This document shows, piece after piece, positions 38,571 through 45,119 of a stretch of DNA of 64,000 nucleotides. Below the pieces are notes generated by a model. That model did no database searches. It worked only from the letters and a program-made list of their open reading frames with translations, and was not told the DNA's origin. The first letter of the stretch is position 1. The number at the start of each line of letters is the position of its first letter. The stretch covers positions 54,535-118,534 of the forward strand of contig JACPUR010000037.1 in the NCBI GenBank assembly GCA_016192135.1, read 5' to 3'. Made by a program: the position numbers and the translations under genes. Origin of the DNA: Candidatus Tectomicrobia bacterium (GTDB taxonomy: Bacteria; UBA8248).

Positions 38571-39056
38571 ATGCAGCAGTTCACTCCATGCCTGTGGTTC
38601 GATGACCAAGCCGAAGAAGCGGCGAACTTTCATGTATCGGTTTTCAAGAACTCCAAAATCGGGAGCGTTTCTTACTATGGCGACGCGGGCGCGAATGTCT
38701 CCGGAAGGCCGAAGGGGACCGTGATGACGGTGACGTTCCAGCTCGACGGGCAAGAATTCATGGCGCTGAACGGCGGCCCGGTGTTCAAGTTTTCGCCTGC
38801 CATATCCTTCATGGTGAACCGCGAGACGCAGCAGGAAGTAGACCGATTGTGGGAAAAACTCTCCGAGGGCGGAGAAAAAGAGCAATGCGGCTGGCTGAAG
38901 GACAAGTATGGGGTGTCCTGGCAGATCATTCCAACGGAGCTGGGCGAGATGATGCAGGACGGGGACCCGGAGAAGTCCGAAAGGGTCATGAAGGCGCTGC
39001 TTCAGATGAATAAGATTGACATCGAAAGCTTAAAGCAAGCGTGCGAACAACGATAA
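38571..39056 (+). CDS. VOC-family protein, 3-demethylubiquinone methyltransferase-like label
   Basis: 161 residues with [43 protein letters not shown], and [20 protein letters not shown], the pattern of the PhnB-type VOC family often annotated as 3-demethylubiquinone-9 methyltransferase, though it is not a methyltransferase. ATG at 38571 has AAGGAGGG upstream; the ATG at 38553 lies in that site. Codon use is clearly lower in GC than the neighbours (many T/A-ending codons), a sign of recent acquisition. Its stop shares bases with the next gene's start. Confidence 0.87.
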   Translation: MQQFTPCLWFDDQAEEAANFHVSVFKNSKIGSVSYYGDAGANVSGRPKGTVMTVTFQLDGQEFMALNGGPVFKFSPAISFMVNRETQQEVDRLWEKLSEGGEKEQCGWLKDKYGVSWQIIPTELGEMMQDGDPEKSERVMKALLQMNKIDIESLKQACEQR

Positions 39057-39358
39057 TGGCCATGATCCGCGTCGTCCTCCCCGAGCACCTGCGCACCCTC
39101 GCGCGCGCCGCGGGCGAGGAGGTGGAGGTCGAGGCCGAGCGGGCCACGCTGGGCGCGCTCCTCGACGCCGTCGAGGCCCGCTACCCGGCCCTGCGCGGCA
39201 CCATCCGCGACCACGCCACACTGAAGCGGCGTCCCTTCGTGCGCTTCTTCGCCTGCGGGGAGGACCTCTCCCACGAGCCCCCGGAGGCGCCCCTGCCCGA
39301 TGCCGTGGTCTCCGGGGCCGAGCCCTTCCTCATCGTGGGGGCCCTCGCGGGGGGGTAG
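39056..39358 (+). CDS. MoaD/ThiS-family ubiquitin-like protein
   Basis: 100 residues, beta-grasp pattern: [39 protein letters not shown], and the ending [12 protein letters not shown]. The C-terminal Gly-Gly is the hallmark of sulfur-carrier proteins that are adenylated and thiocarboxylated by an E1-like enzyme. No E1 or cysteine desulfurase gene lies nearby. ATG at 39056 overlaps the VOC stop (TAATG); ATG at 39062 is also possible. The partner pathway is unknown. Confidence 0.82.
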   Translation: MAMIRVVLPEHLRTLARAAGEEVEVEAERATLGALLDAVEARYPALRGTIRDHATLKRRPFVRFFACGEDLSHEPPEAPLPDAVVSGAEPFLIVGALAGG

Positions 39359-39718
39359 AAAGGCGGGGCAATCGCAAGGGAGCGCGGGGCCCCCCGGCGC
39401 CGGAGGAAGCCATACAAAACCAGGAAGGGCGCCCTTCGCGGGGGCGCCCTCTTTTTTCGTCCGATGTGAAATTGCACATATGGCAAACCGGCTCATCGGC
39501 AATCTGCCAATTCGGCAAAATGACAATCCCGCCAAAATACCAATAACTCGTACTCTAATAGATATATGGGATGCGAGCGTCTCAGGGAGGAATTATCCGG
39601 CCTATATGCCGGCGAAATGAAAGTGGATGGCATTTTTATTGCTATTTCCGGTTTTGCTGCCTTTGCTCCCTCCGCGTCTCCCGGATCCCAACGCACCCCT
39701 GGCAAGAAGGAGAGAAAC
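39359..39718 (+). other. Intergenic stretch, lower GC, before the tiny membrane peptide genes
   Basis: About 360 bases. It contains a strong terminator (39426-39457), a short inverted repeat TGCC-AATTC-GGCA near 39505-39517, AT-rich sequence around 39520-39570, and a hairpin CCGGC-CTATAT-GCCGG at 39597-39612. An in-frame open stretch from 39566 could extend the first tiny peptide upstream, but AAGGAGAG just before 39719 argues for the short form. Confidence 0.6.
39426..39457 (+). terminator. Intrinsic terminator after the ubiquitin-like gene
   Basis: Perfect 9-base stem AGGGCGCCC / GGGCGCCCT around TTCGCGG, one C, then TTTTTT at 39452-39457. It ends the BNR-VOC-MoaD unit. Confidence 0.88.
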
Positions 39719-39799
39719 ATGATTCTTCGCGTTGACCCTCTGACTGTCATCGCGCTGCTCGGCGTCGCGGTGGCGCTTGTGGCGGTAAGCGCCCGCTAG
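39719..39799 (+). CDS. Tiny single-pass membrane peptide 1
   Basis: 26 residues, too short for most gene finders. AAGGAGAG lies six bases before ATG 39719. It starts MILRVDPL, then a hydrophobic stretch of about 17 residues (VIALLGVAVALVAV), and ends in SAR: a short single membrane span with Arg near each end. A near copy lies 135 bases downstream, which argues against chance. No known family recognised. A regulator of a membrane protein or a type I toxin-like peptide are possibilities, both inference. Confidence 0.65.
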   Translation: MILRVDPLTVIALLGVAVALVAVSAR

Positions 39800-39853
39800 G
39801 AAACCCCGGCCGCTCTCGCGGAAGCCGGGCGGCCCGCAAAAGGGAGGACGACC

Positions 39854-39934
39854 ATGATACTGCGCGTTGATGCATTGCTCGTCATCGCCGTGCTCGGCAT
39901 CGCGGTCGCCATCGTGGCACTGGCCACGCGCTAG
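39854..39934 (+). CDS. Tiny single-pass membrane peptide 2
   Basis: 26 residues, exactly the length of peptide 1, with 18 of 26 positions identical and all or nearly all differences conservative (Val/Ile/Leu, Ser/Ala/Thr). It starts MILRVDAL and ends ATR. GGGAGGACG lies just before ATG 39854. The frame upstream is closed, so it cannot be the tail of a longer gene; this supports the short form of peptide 1 too. Conserved protein sequence with diverged codons points to selection for the peptide. Confidence 0.68.
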   Translation: MILRVDALLVIAVLGIAVAIVALATR

Positions 39935-40250
39935 TAAGGCCGCCCGCCTTCGGATTTGAGGGCCGGCCTCGCCTCGATGAAGAGGTGAGGGGGGGGTGCT
40001 TCGCGCCGAAAAGCCCTCGCCGCGGAGCGGCCCGCCCCCGGCGCTCTTGGGCCGCGCGGCGGGCACCGGATTCCCGCCGGATTCGCCTGGTGCCGGAGGC
40101 GGACTCGACCTCCCCTAATGGGCTTGCTCCCGGAATCTGGGCGGAGGCCGATCCTTGCAAATCTTCCAGCTCATGTAAGATTTGCAAGGATATTTGCGGA
40201 TTTTTCGGTTTATCCTTGTATTTCTTCCATCAGATGGATAAAATACAAGG
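39935..40250 (+). other. Intergenic stretch with two large palindromes before the DUF4143 gene
   Basis: About 316 bases. The first 200 are GC-rich with no feature recognised. The last 100 are AT-rich and hold two 41-base inverted repeats of related sequence, described separately. The second one reaches into the start codon of the ATPase gene. Confidence 0.7.
40151..40191 (+). repeat. 41-base palindrome, copy 1
   Basis: Perfect 15-base arms: ATCCTTGCAAATCTT at 40151-40165 and AAGATTTGCAAGGAT at 40177-40191, with 11 bases between. The sequence is related to copy 2, sixty-one bases downstream, and has the same total length. Confidence 0.85.
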
Positions 40251-40252
40251 AT
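40212..40252 (+). promoter_or_regulatory. 41-base palindrome, copy 2, covering promoter and start codon
   Basis: Outer arms ATCCTTGTATTT (40212-40223) and AAATACAAGGAT (40241-40252) are a perfect 12-base match; inner TCCAT / ATGGA also pair. It differs from copy 1 at arm positions 8, 10 and 11, and each change is matched on the other arm. TTGTAT (40216-40221), a 17-base spacer and TAAAAT (40239-40244) form a plausible promoter whose start would fall on the ATG at 40251. A protein bound here would block the promoter; as RNA, the right arm would hide the start codon. Confidence 0.7.
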
Positions 40253-41423
40253 GATAGACCGGCGGATCAGGGAAAAGGTCAAGCAAGCTCTGGCCTATCA
40301 GGCCGCCGTGGCCATCATCGGGCCGCGGCAAGTGGGGAAAACCACCCTCGCCCTCGAAATCGGGAGCGAGACGGGCGCGACCTATCTCGATCTCGAAGAC
40401 CGGACGGATCGGGAAAAGCTGAGCGACCCGAAGCTGTTCCTCGAACGCTACGAGGACAGCCTCGTCATCCTGGACGAGATCCACCGCGTGCCGGAATTGT
40501 TCCAGGACCTAAGAGGCATCATCGACCGGGGGCGCCGCAAGGGAAAACGGACCGGGCGCTTCCTCGTGCTCGGCTCGGCCTCCATCGACCTGTTGCGGCA
40601 GTCCGGCGAAAGCCTGGCGGGCCGGATCGCCTACGTGGACATGGGGCCGCTCGATATTCTCGAAGTGCCCGCAGGCGCGGACGCCCTCAATACGCTCTGG
40701 GTGCGCGGCGGGTATCCCGACAGCTACCTCGCCCCGGACGACGAGCGGAGCCTTCAAATCCGCAAGGATTTCATCCGAACCTACCTCCAGCGGGACGTAG
40801 GGTTGTTCGCGCCGCGCCTTCCGGCGGAGACGCTGGAGCGGCTCTGGACGATGCTGGCGCACAGCCAGGGCAGTCTTCTCAATGCGTCACGCCTGGCGAG
40901 CGGCCTCGGCGTCAGCACCCAGACCGTGACGCGCTATATCGATCTTCTCGCGGACCTTTTGCTTGTGCGCCGCCTGCCGCCCTTCCGCGCCAATATCGGC
41001 AAGCGCCTGGTGAAGTCGCCCAAGACCTATGTGCGGGACAGCGGCCTGGTCCACGCCCTGCTCGGCATTGCGGATCACAACGCCCTGGCGGGCCACCCCG
41101 TGGTCGGCGCGAGTTGGGAGGGCTTCGTGATCGAGAATCTTCTGGCGGCGGCCCCGCCCCGGACCATGGCGAGCTTTTACCGCACCTCCGCGGGCGCGGA
41201 AATCGACCTCGTGCTCGAGCTTCCGGGCAAGCGCGGCCTCTGGGCCATCGAGATCAAGCGCGGACTCTCGGCGAGCCCCGGCAAGGGATTCCATAACGCC
41301 CGGGAGGACCTGAAGCCGAAGCGATCCTTCGTCGTCTACTCGGGCGAGGAACACCACCCGGCGGCCAAGGGCGTCGAGGCCATCGGCCTCCGCGAAATGG
41401 CGTCGCTGCTGGCGGAGGGGTGA
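40251..41423 (+). CDS. AAA-type ATPase with C-terminal DUF4143 (PD-D/ExK-like)
   Basis: 390 residues. Walker A GPRQVGKTT at about 24-32, Walker B LVILDEIHR at about 71-79, and GSASIDLLRQ as sensor. The C-terminal domain has a winged-helix-like part (LNASRLASGLGVSTQTVTRYIDLL) and a nuclease-like motif WEGFVIENLL, AEIDLVLE, EIKRG. These ATPases are common, often in accessory DNA, and their role is not established. There is no usable ribosome site; the message may be leaderless. Ends 80 bases before tRNA-Leu on the other strand. Confidence 0.88.
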   Translation: MIDRRIREKVKQALAYQAAVAIIGPRQVGKTTLALEIGSETGATYLDLEDRTDREKLSDPKLFLERYEDSLVILDEIHRVPELFQDLRGIIDRGRRKGKRTGRFLVLGSASIDLLRQSGESLAGRIAYVDMGPLDILEVPAGADALNTLWVRGGYPDSYLAPDDERSLQIRKDFIRTYLQRDVGLFAPRLPAETLERLWTMLAHSQGSLLNASRLASGLGVSTQTVTRYIDLLADLLLVRRLPPFRANIGKRLVKSPKTYVRDSGLVHALLGIADHNALAGHPVVGASWEGFVIENLLAAAPPRTMASFYRTSAGAEIDLVLELPGKRGLWAIEIKRGLSASPGKGFHNAREDLKPKRSFVVYSGEEHHPAAKGVEAIGLREMASLLAEG

Positions 41424-41505
41424 GGGGCGGGAAAAACGGGAAGCGCCCGGAAAAGATGCCTCTTGTTTCGGACAAGCCCTCCATCGTCCAACATTGCAAA
41501 ATACT

Positions 41506-41591
41506 TGGTGCCGGAGGGGGGAATCGAACCCCCATGGGCTTGCGCCCGGCGGATTTTGAGTCCGCTGCGTCTACCGTTCCGCCACTCCGGC
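41506..41591 (-). tRNA. tRNA-Leu (anticodon CAA)
   Basis: 86 nucleotides with the CCA end encoded (TGG at 41506-41508 on the plus strand). Acceptor arms GCCGGAG / CTCCGGC, T-arm GGGGG-TTCGATT-CCCCC, and anticodon arm GCGGA / TCCGC with loop CTCAAAA, giving anticodon CAA for UUG codons. The long variable arm CGGGCGCAAGCCC is typical of leucine tRNAs. Confidence 0.96.
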
Positions 41592-41608
41592 GGGGCTAGG
41601 GCCGTCAA

Positions 41609-41637
41609 CATGTACCGGAATTTCCCCCTCCCGGCAA
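41609..41637 (-). promoter_or_regulatory. Candidate promoter for tRNA-Leu
   Basis: On the minus strand, TTGCCG (41637-41632), a 17-base spacer and TACATG (41614-41609), ending 17 bases before the 5-prime end of the tRNA. Matches are moderate. Confidence 0.35.
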
Positions 41638-41703
41638 TCTAGCGGGCTCCCCCGGGCTTTGGTAGCCTCCCCTGTCGGCCAACCCCCCGGAGGAGTGCGC
41701 GCC

Positions 41704-42486
41704 ATGCTCATCGACACGGACCGCCTGGACGACTACGAGCTCGTCGACCTCAGCCACCCCTGGGGCCACGGCGCCCCTCTCTGGCCCTACTTCCCGGACA
41801 TCAGGATCGAGCGCTTCCACTACCACGCGAAGAGCCAGGTGCTCAGCCAGCAGATCACCACCTTCATGCACTGCACCACCCACACCGACGCCCCCGCCCA
41901 CGTCATCGAGGGGAAGCCCTTCATGGACGAGGTCCCGCTGCGGAGCTTCTTCGGGAGCGCCGTGTGCGTGGACATCCCCAAGGAGGAGTGGGGGGTCATC
42001 ACCGCCCAGGACCTGGAGGGCGCCCGCCCTGAGATCCGTCCCGGCGACATCGTCCTCATCCACACCGGCTGGCATCACCACTACGGGGACAACACCAAGT
42101 ACTTCATCTACTCGCCGGGCCTCTACCGGGAGGCGGGGGAGTGGCTCGTCCGGCGCGGGGTGAAGGGGGTGGGGGTGGACCAGCAGGCCCTCGATCACCC
42201 CCTCGGCACGAAGATCGCCTGGGGGCCCCAGCCCATCTGCCCCTTCACGATCGACGAGTACCGGGCCCGCACCGGCCGCCACCCCGGGGAAGACTTCCCG
42301 GATTGGGAGCCCTGCCACCGGCTCCTGCTCGGAAACGGCATCGCGGGCTTCGAGAACGTGGGCGGAGACTTGGACCGGGTGGTGGGCAGGCGTTTCGCCC
42401 TCGCCGCCTTCCCCTGGCGGTGGCGAGGCGGGGACGGCTGCATCGTCCGGATGGTGGCTTTCCTGACGAAGGAAGAGGCTCGGTAG
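41704..42486 (+). CDS. Cyclase-family metal-dependent hydrolase (kynurenine formamidase-like)
   Basis: 260 residues. The zinc motif HTDAPAH in CTTHTDAPAHV and LSHPWGHGAP near the start are the signature of the cyclase/arylformamidase family; PGDIVLIHTGW follows. Members hydrolyse formamides, lactones or related bonds; the substrate here is not clear. GGAGGAG lies before ATG 41704. It converges with the FmdB-like gene, with three bases between the stops. Confidence 0.88.
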   Translation: MLIDTDRLDDYELVDLSHPWGHGAPLWPYFPDIRIERFHYHAKSQVLSQQITTFMHCTTHTDAPAHVIEGKPFMDEVPLRSFFGSAVCVDIPKEEWGVITAQDLEGARPEIRPGDIVLIHTGWHHHYGDNTKYFIYSPGLYREAGEWLVRRGVKGVGVDQQALDHPLGTKIAWGPQPICPFTIDEYRARTGRHPGEDFPDWEPCHRLLLGNGIAGFENVGGDLDRVVGRRFALAAFPWRWRGGDGCIVRMVAFLTKEEAR

Positions 42487-42489
42487 GGC

Positions 42490-42843
42490 TCAATCCTTCT
42501 TCTTGCCCGCGGGCTTGCTCTCTGGTTTGCTCTCCGGCTTGCTCTCGGCCTTCGCCTCGGTCTTGGGCTCGGGCTTGGCGTCGGCTTTCTTCTCGCTTGC
42601 GCCGTCGCCGCCTCCGCCCTCGGAGGCGCTCTCGGATTTCTTCTTGTCCTTGCCGTTCGAGCCGTAGCCGCCGGTGGCGTACCAGCCCGCGCCCTTGAGG
42701 TGGAAGGCGGAGCGCGAGACCTTGCGGCGGAGCCTCAGCGCCCCGCAGGCGGGGCACTTGCGGATGGGCTTATCGGTGGCCTTCTGGATCTTCTCGGTCC
42801 CTTCGCCGCAGGCCTGGCATTCGTACTCGTAGATCGGTGTCAC
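42490..42843 (-). CDS. FmdB-family zinc-ribbon protein with long charged tail
   Basis: 117 residues. The N-terminal ribbon is IYEYECQACGEGTEKIQKATDKPIRKCPACG, with two CxxC pairs for zinc, cut here after the second pair. From about residue 65 the rest is low complexity, rich in Lys, Glu, Ser, Pro and Ala with KPES/KAES-type repeats. GTG at 42843 has GGGAGGAAG eight bases before it. The family is named for a formamidase regulator, but its role is unknown. The neighbouring cyclase-family gene is convergent, so no cotranscription is implied. Confidence 0.88.
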   Translation of the reverse strand: MTPIYEYECQACGEGTEKIQKATDKPIRKCPACGALRLRRKVSRSAFHLKGAGWYATGGYGSNGKDKKKSESASEGGGGDGASEKKADAKPEPKTEAKAESKPESKPESKPAGKKKD

Positions 42844-42901
42844 GGTGCCGCTTCCTCCCGTCTTCCCCGGCTCCGCCGAAGGCGGCCGGCCGTGGAAAAC
42901 G

Positions 42902-43816
42902 TCAAACGGATGTGAGCCACTTGAGCCGGCCCTCGTCCTCGCCGTTCACCACGGCGAAGAAGGCTGTCTGGAGACGCTGGGTGACGGGGCCGGGCCTGCC
43001 CTCGCCCACCTGGCGGCCGTCCACCTCGCGGATGGGGGTGACCTCGGCGGCGGTGCCGGTGAAGAAGGCCTCGTCGGCGGTGTAGACCTCGTCGCGCGTG
43101 ATCGAGCCCACCTCGAAGGGCACGCCCTGCTCGCGGGCCAGGTCGATGACGGTGTCGCGCGTCACGCCCCGCAGGACGCCGTGCAGGGGCGGGGTCTTGA
43201 GCACCCCGTCGCGGACGATGAAGATGTTCTCGCCCGAGCCCTGGGCCACGAGGCCCTCCGGGTCGAGCATGATGGCCTCGTCGAAGCCCGCCTTGATGGC
43301 CTCCACCTTGGCCATCTGGCTGACGGCGTAGTTGCCGGTGGTCTTGGCCTTGGTCATGTAGCTGTTCGGGTGGTGGCTGGTGAAGGAGGATATCTTGCAG
43401 CGGATGCCTTTCTTGAGCCCCTCCTCCCCGAGGTAGGCCCCCCAGTGCCACACGGCCACGAGGCAGTTCACCGGGGCGCCCATCGGGTTCACCCCCATCG
43501 AGCCGTAGCCCAGCCAGACGAGGGGCCGGATGTAGCACGACTCGACCTTGTTCCGGCGGATGGTTTCGAGGACGGCCTCGGTGAACGCCTTGCGCTCGAA
43601 GGGGATGTCGAGCCCCGTGATGCGGGCCGAGTCGTAGAGCCGCCGCATATGCTCGTGGAGGCGGAACACGGCCGGGCCCCGGCGCGTCTTGTAGCAGCGG
43701 ATGCCCTCGAACACCCCGAGCCCGTAGTGGAGGCTGTGGGTGAGGACGTGGATTTTGGCCTCGTCCCAGGGGACGAACTTCCCGTCGATCCAGATCTGCT
43801 CGGTCGCGCCTTTCAA
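42902..43816 (-). CDS. ilvE: Branched-chain amino acid aminotransferase
   Basis: 304-residue fold-type IV PLP enzyme for the last step of valine, leucine and isoleucine synthesis. HSLHYGLGVFEGIRCY, catalytic lysine in MTKAKTTGNYAVSQMAK(VEA), cut for length, and GSGENIFIV are characteristic. TTG at 43816 is backed by GGAGGCGGAC upstream. It lies far from the acetolactate synthase genes. A promoter and a hairpin lie in its upstream gap. Confidence 0.95.
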   Translation of the reverse strand: MKGATEQIWIDGKFVPWDEAKIHVLTHSLHYGLGVFEGIRCYKTRRGPAVFRLHEHMRRLYDSARITGLDIPFERKAFTEAVLETIRRNKVESCYIRPLVWLGYGSMGVNPMGAPVNCLVAVWHWGAYLGEEGLKKGIRCKISSFTSHHPNSYMTKAKTTGNYAVSQMAKVEAIKAGFDEAIMLDPEGLVAQGSGENIFIVRDGVLKTPPLHGVLRGVTRDTVIDLAREQGVPFEVGSITRDEVYTADEAFFTGTAAEVTPIREVDGRQVGEGRPGPVTQRLQTAFFAVVNGEDEGRLKWLTSV

Positions 43817-43864
43817 GTCCGCCTCCTAGGAAAAAACCATCCCGCAAGCCGGCAAAACCGGCCA

Positions 43865-43893
43865 AGTATAGGGGGGGAGGCCCACGGGCGCAA
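43865..43893 (-). promoter_or_regulatory. Candidate promoter for ilvE
   Basis: On the minus strand, TTGCGC (43893-43888), exactly 17 bases, then TATACT (43870-43865), five of six matches. The start of transcription would lie about 40 bases before the ilvE start, leaving room for the good ribosome site. Confidence 0.5.
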
Positions 43894-43902
43894 GCGCCCA
43901 CG

Positions 43903-43950
43903 TCACGCCCCGTAGACCTCTGGATTCAACAGCATGGCGGGATGTTCCGT
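43903..43950 (-). pseudogene. Remnant of a dehydrogenase 3-prime end
   Basis: Read on the minus strand, the last codons spell HPAMLLNPEVYGA and a stop, matching the C-terminus ASMLLNPEVYKA of the intact dehydrogenase 220 bases away. Twenty-two bases (43916-43937 and 44136-44157) are identical. The rest of the gene is missing, so this is a truncated paralogue or a duplicated tail. Confidence 0.6.
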
Positions 43951-44003
43951 CCATGAAAAAAGCCAGGGCCGTGAAGCTCTCTCCACTTCTCCATCACCCC
44001 CTG

Positions 44004-44026
44004 CCCCTCTCCTAAGGGGAGAGGGG
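44004..44026. repeat. Palindromic repeat, CCCCTCTCC type
   Basis: CCCCTCTCC (44004-44012) pairs with GGAGAGGGG (44018-44026). Variant member of the CCCTCTCCC family seen again at 44068, 49477, 56320 and 61303. Confidence 0.6.
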
Positions 44027-44067
44027 GGTGGCAAGCTCCTCGCCGTCACGTGCAACCGGCCGCGGCG

Positions 44068-44088
44068 CCCTCTCCCTATGGGAGAGGG
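44068..44088. repeat. Palindromic repeat, CCCTCTCCC family
   Basis: CCCTCTCCC-TAT-GGGAGAGGG, followed by CCGGGGTGAGGG. Arms are identical to those of three other copies. Confidence 0.75.
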
Positions 44089-44122
44089 CCGGGGTGAGGG
44101 GACACCGTGATCTCCCCTCGCC

Positions 44123-45106
44123 CTATGCCTTATACACCTCTGGATTCAACAGCATGGAAGCGTCGGGCCGCTCCCCCCGCAGGGCGCGGAGCACGCCGTC
44201 GGCGGCCATCTCGTTGATGCGCTCGCGCGCCTGGTGGGTGGCCCCGGCCTGGTGGGGGGTGAAGACCACGTTGGGAAGGGAGAACAGCGGGGTGTCCTTC
44301 GAGGCCGGCTCCTCCTCGAAGACATCGAGCCCCGCCCCGGCGATCACCCCCTCCCGAAGCGCCCGGACGAGCGCCGCTTCGTCGATGACCGCCCCCCGGG
44401 CGCAGTTCACGAGGATGGCCCTCCGCTTCATCATCCGCAGGCGGGCCGCGCCGAACATGTGGCGGGTCTCGGGGGTGAGGCTGCAGTGGATGGAGACGAT
44501 ATCGGATTCTCGGGTGAGGGTGTCCAGGTCCGCCGGCTCGGCCCCGCCCGCCCGCACCCGCTCCGGCGAAAGGAAGGCGTCGTAGGCCAGGATGCGCCCC
44601 TCGAAGCCCCGGAGGAGCCGCGCGAGCTGCCGCCCGACGTTGCCGAAGCCCACGATGCCGAAGGTGGCGCCCGTCAGCTCCCAGCGGATGTTCACCTTGT
44701 CGCGCCAGTGGCCCCGGCGCAGGTTCTCCATCCCCTGGGGGATCTCCCGCACCGCGGCGAGAATCAGCCCCAGGGCCATCTCGGCGACCGAGACGGCGTT
44801 CGAGCCGGGGCAGTTCACCACCGGCACCCCGCGGCGGGTGGCGGCCGGGATGTCGATGTTCTCGACCCCTACGCCGATCTTGGCGATGATCCGCAGCTTG
44901 TCCGCCGTCTCGATGACGGGCGCCGTGATCTGCTCGCGCGAGGTCACGATGAGGGCGTCCCAGCCCTTGGCGTCGCGGAGGAGCTCCGCCTCGGACCACT
45001 TCCGGGCGCCGCCGTCGCGGATCTCGCCGTGCGGCGAGAGGAGCCGCCGCAGCGTCTCGCGGGGCTCCCGGAACTCCGGGATGAAGAAGACAGGCTTCGC
45101 GCTCAA
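44123..45106 (-). CDS. D-2-hydroxyacid dehydrogenase, phosphoglycerate-dehydrogenase-like
   Basis: 327 residues, without the C-terminal ACT/regulatory domain of full SerA. NAD motif GFGNVGRQLARLLRGF, catalytic Arg in VNCARGAVID, Glu in DVFEEEP and His in FTPHQAGAT. It could supply the SerA reaction or act on another 2-hydroxyacid. TTG at 45106 with GGGAGGAGCC upstream. It follows an aspartate-dehydrogenase-like gene by 13 bases, so the two form an operon. Confidence 0.88.
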   Translation of the reverse strand: MSAKPVFFIPEFREPRETLRRLLSPHGEIRDGGARKWSEAELLRDAKGWDALIVTSREQITAPVIETADKLRIIAKIGVGVENIDIPAATRRGVPVVNCPGSNAVSVAEMALGLILAAVREIPQGMENLRRGHWRDKVNIRWELTGATFGIVGFGNVGRQLARLLRGFEGRILAYDAFLSPERVRAGGAEPADLDTLTRESDIVSIHCSLTPETRHMFGAARLRMMKRRAILVNCARGAVIDEAALVRALREGVIAGAGLDVFEEEPASKDTPLFSLPNVVFTPHQAGATHQARERINEMAADGVLRALRGERPDASMLLNPEVYKA

Positions 45107-45119
45107 GGCTCCTCCCGGG

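Larger units (their letters stand above)
43817..44122 (-). other. Intergenic stretch with palindromes and a gene-tail remnant
   Basis: About 306 bases between ilvE and the downstream-facing dehydrogenase. From the ilvE side it holds a hairpin GCCGG-CAAAA-CCGGC-type (43848-43862), a promoter, a hairpin GGGCGC-AA-GCGCCC (43886-43899), a remnant of a dehydrogenase 3-prime end (43903-43950) and two palindromic repeats (44004-44026, 44068-44088). Confidence 0.65.

Noticed and set aside
39566..39718. A 77-residue protein that includes the first tiny membrane peptide
   Set aside because: The upstream 51 residues have no counterpart before the second peptide, and a strong ribosome site lies just before the internal ATG at 39719.
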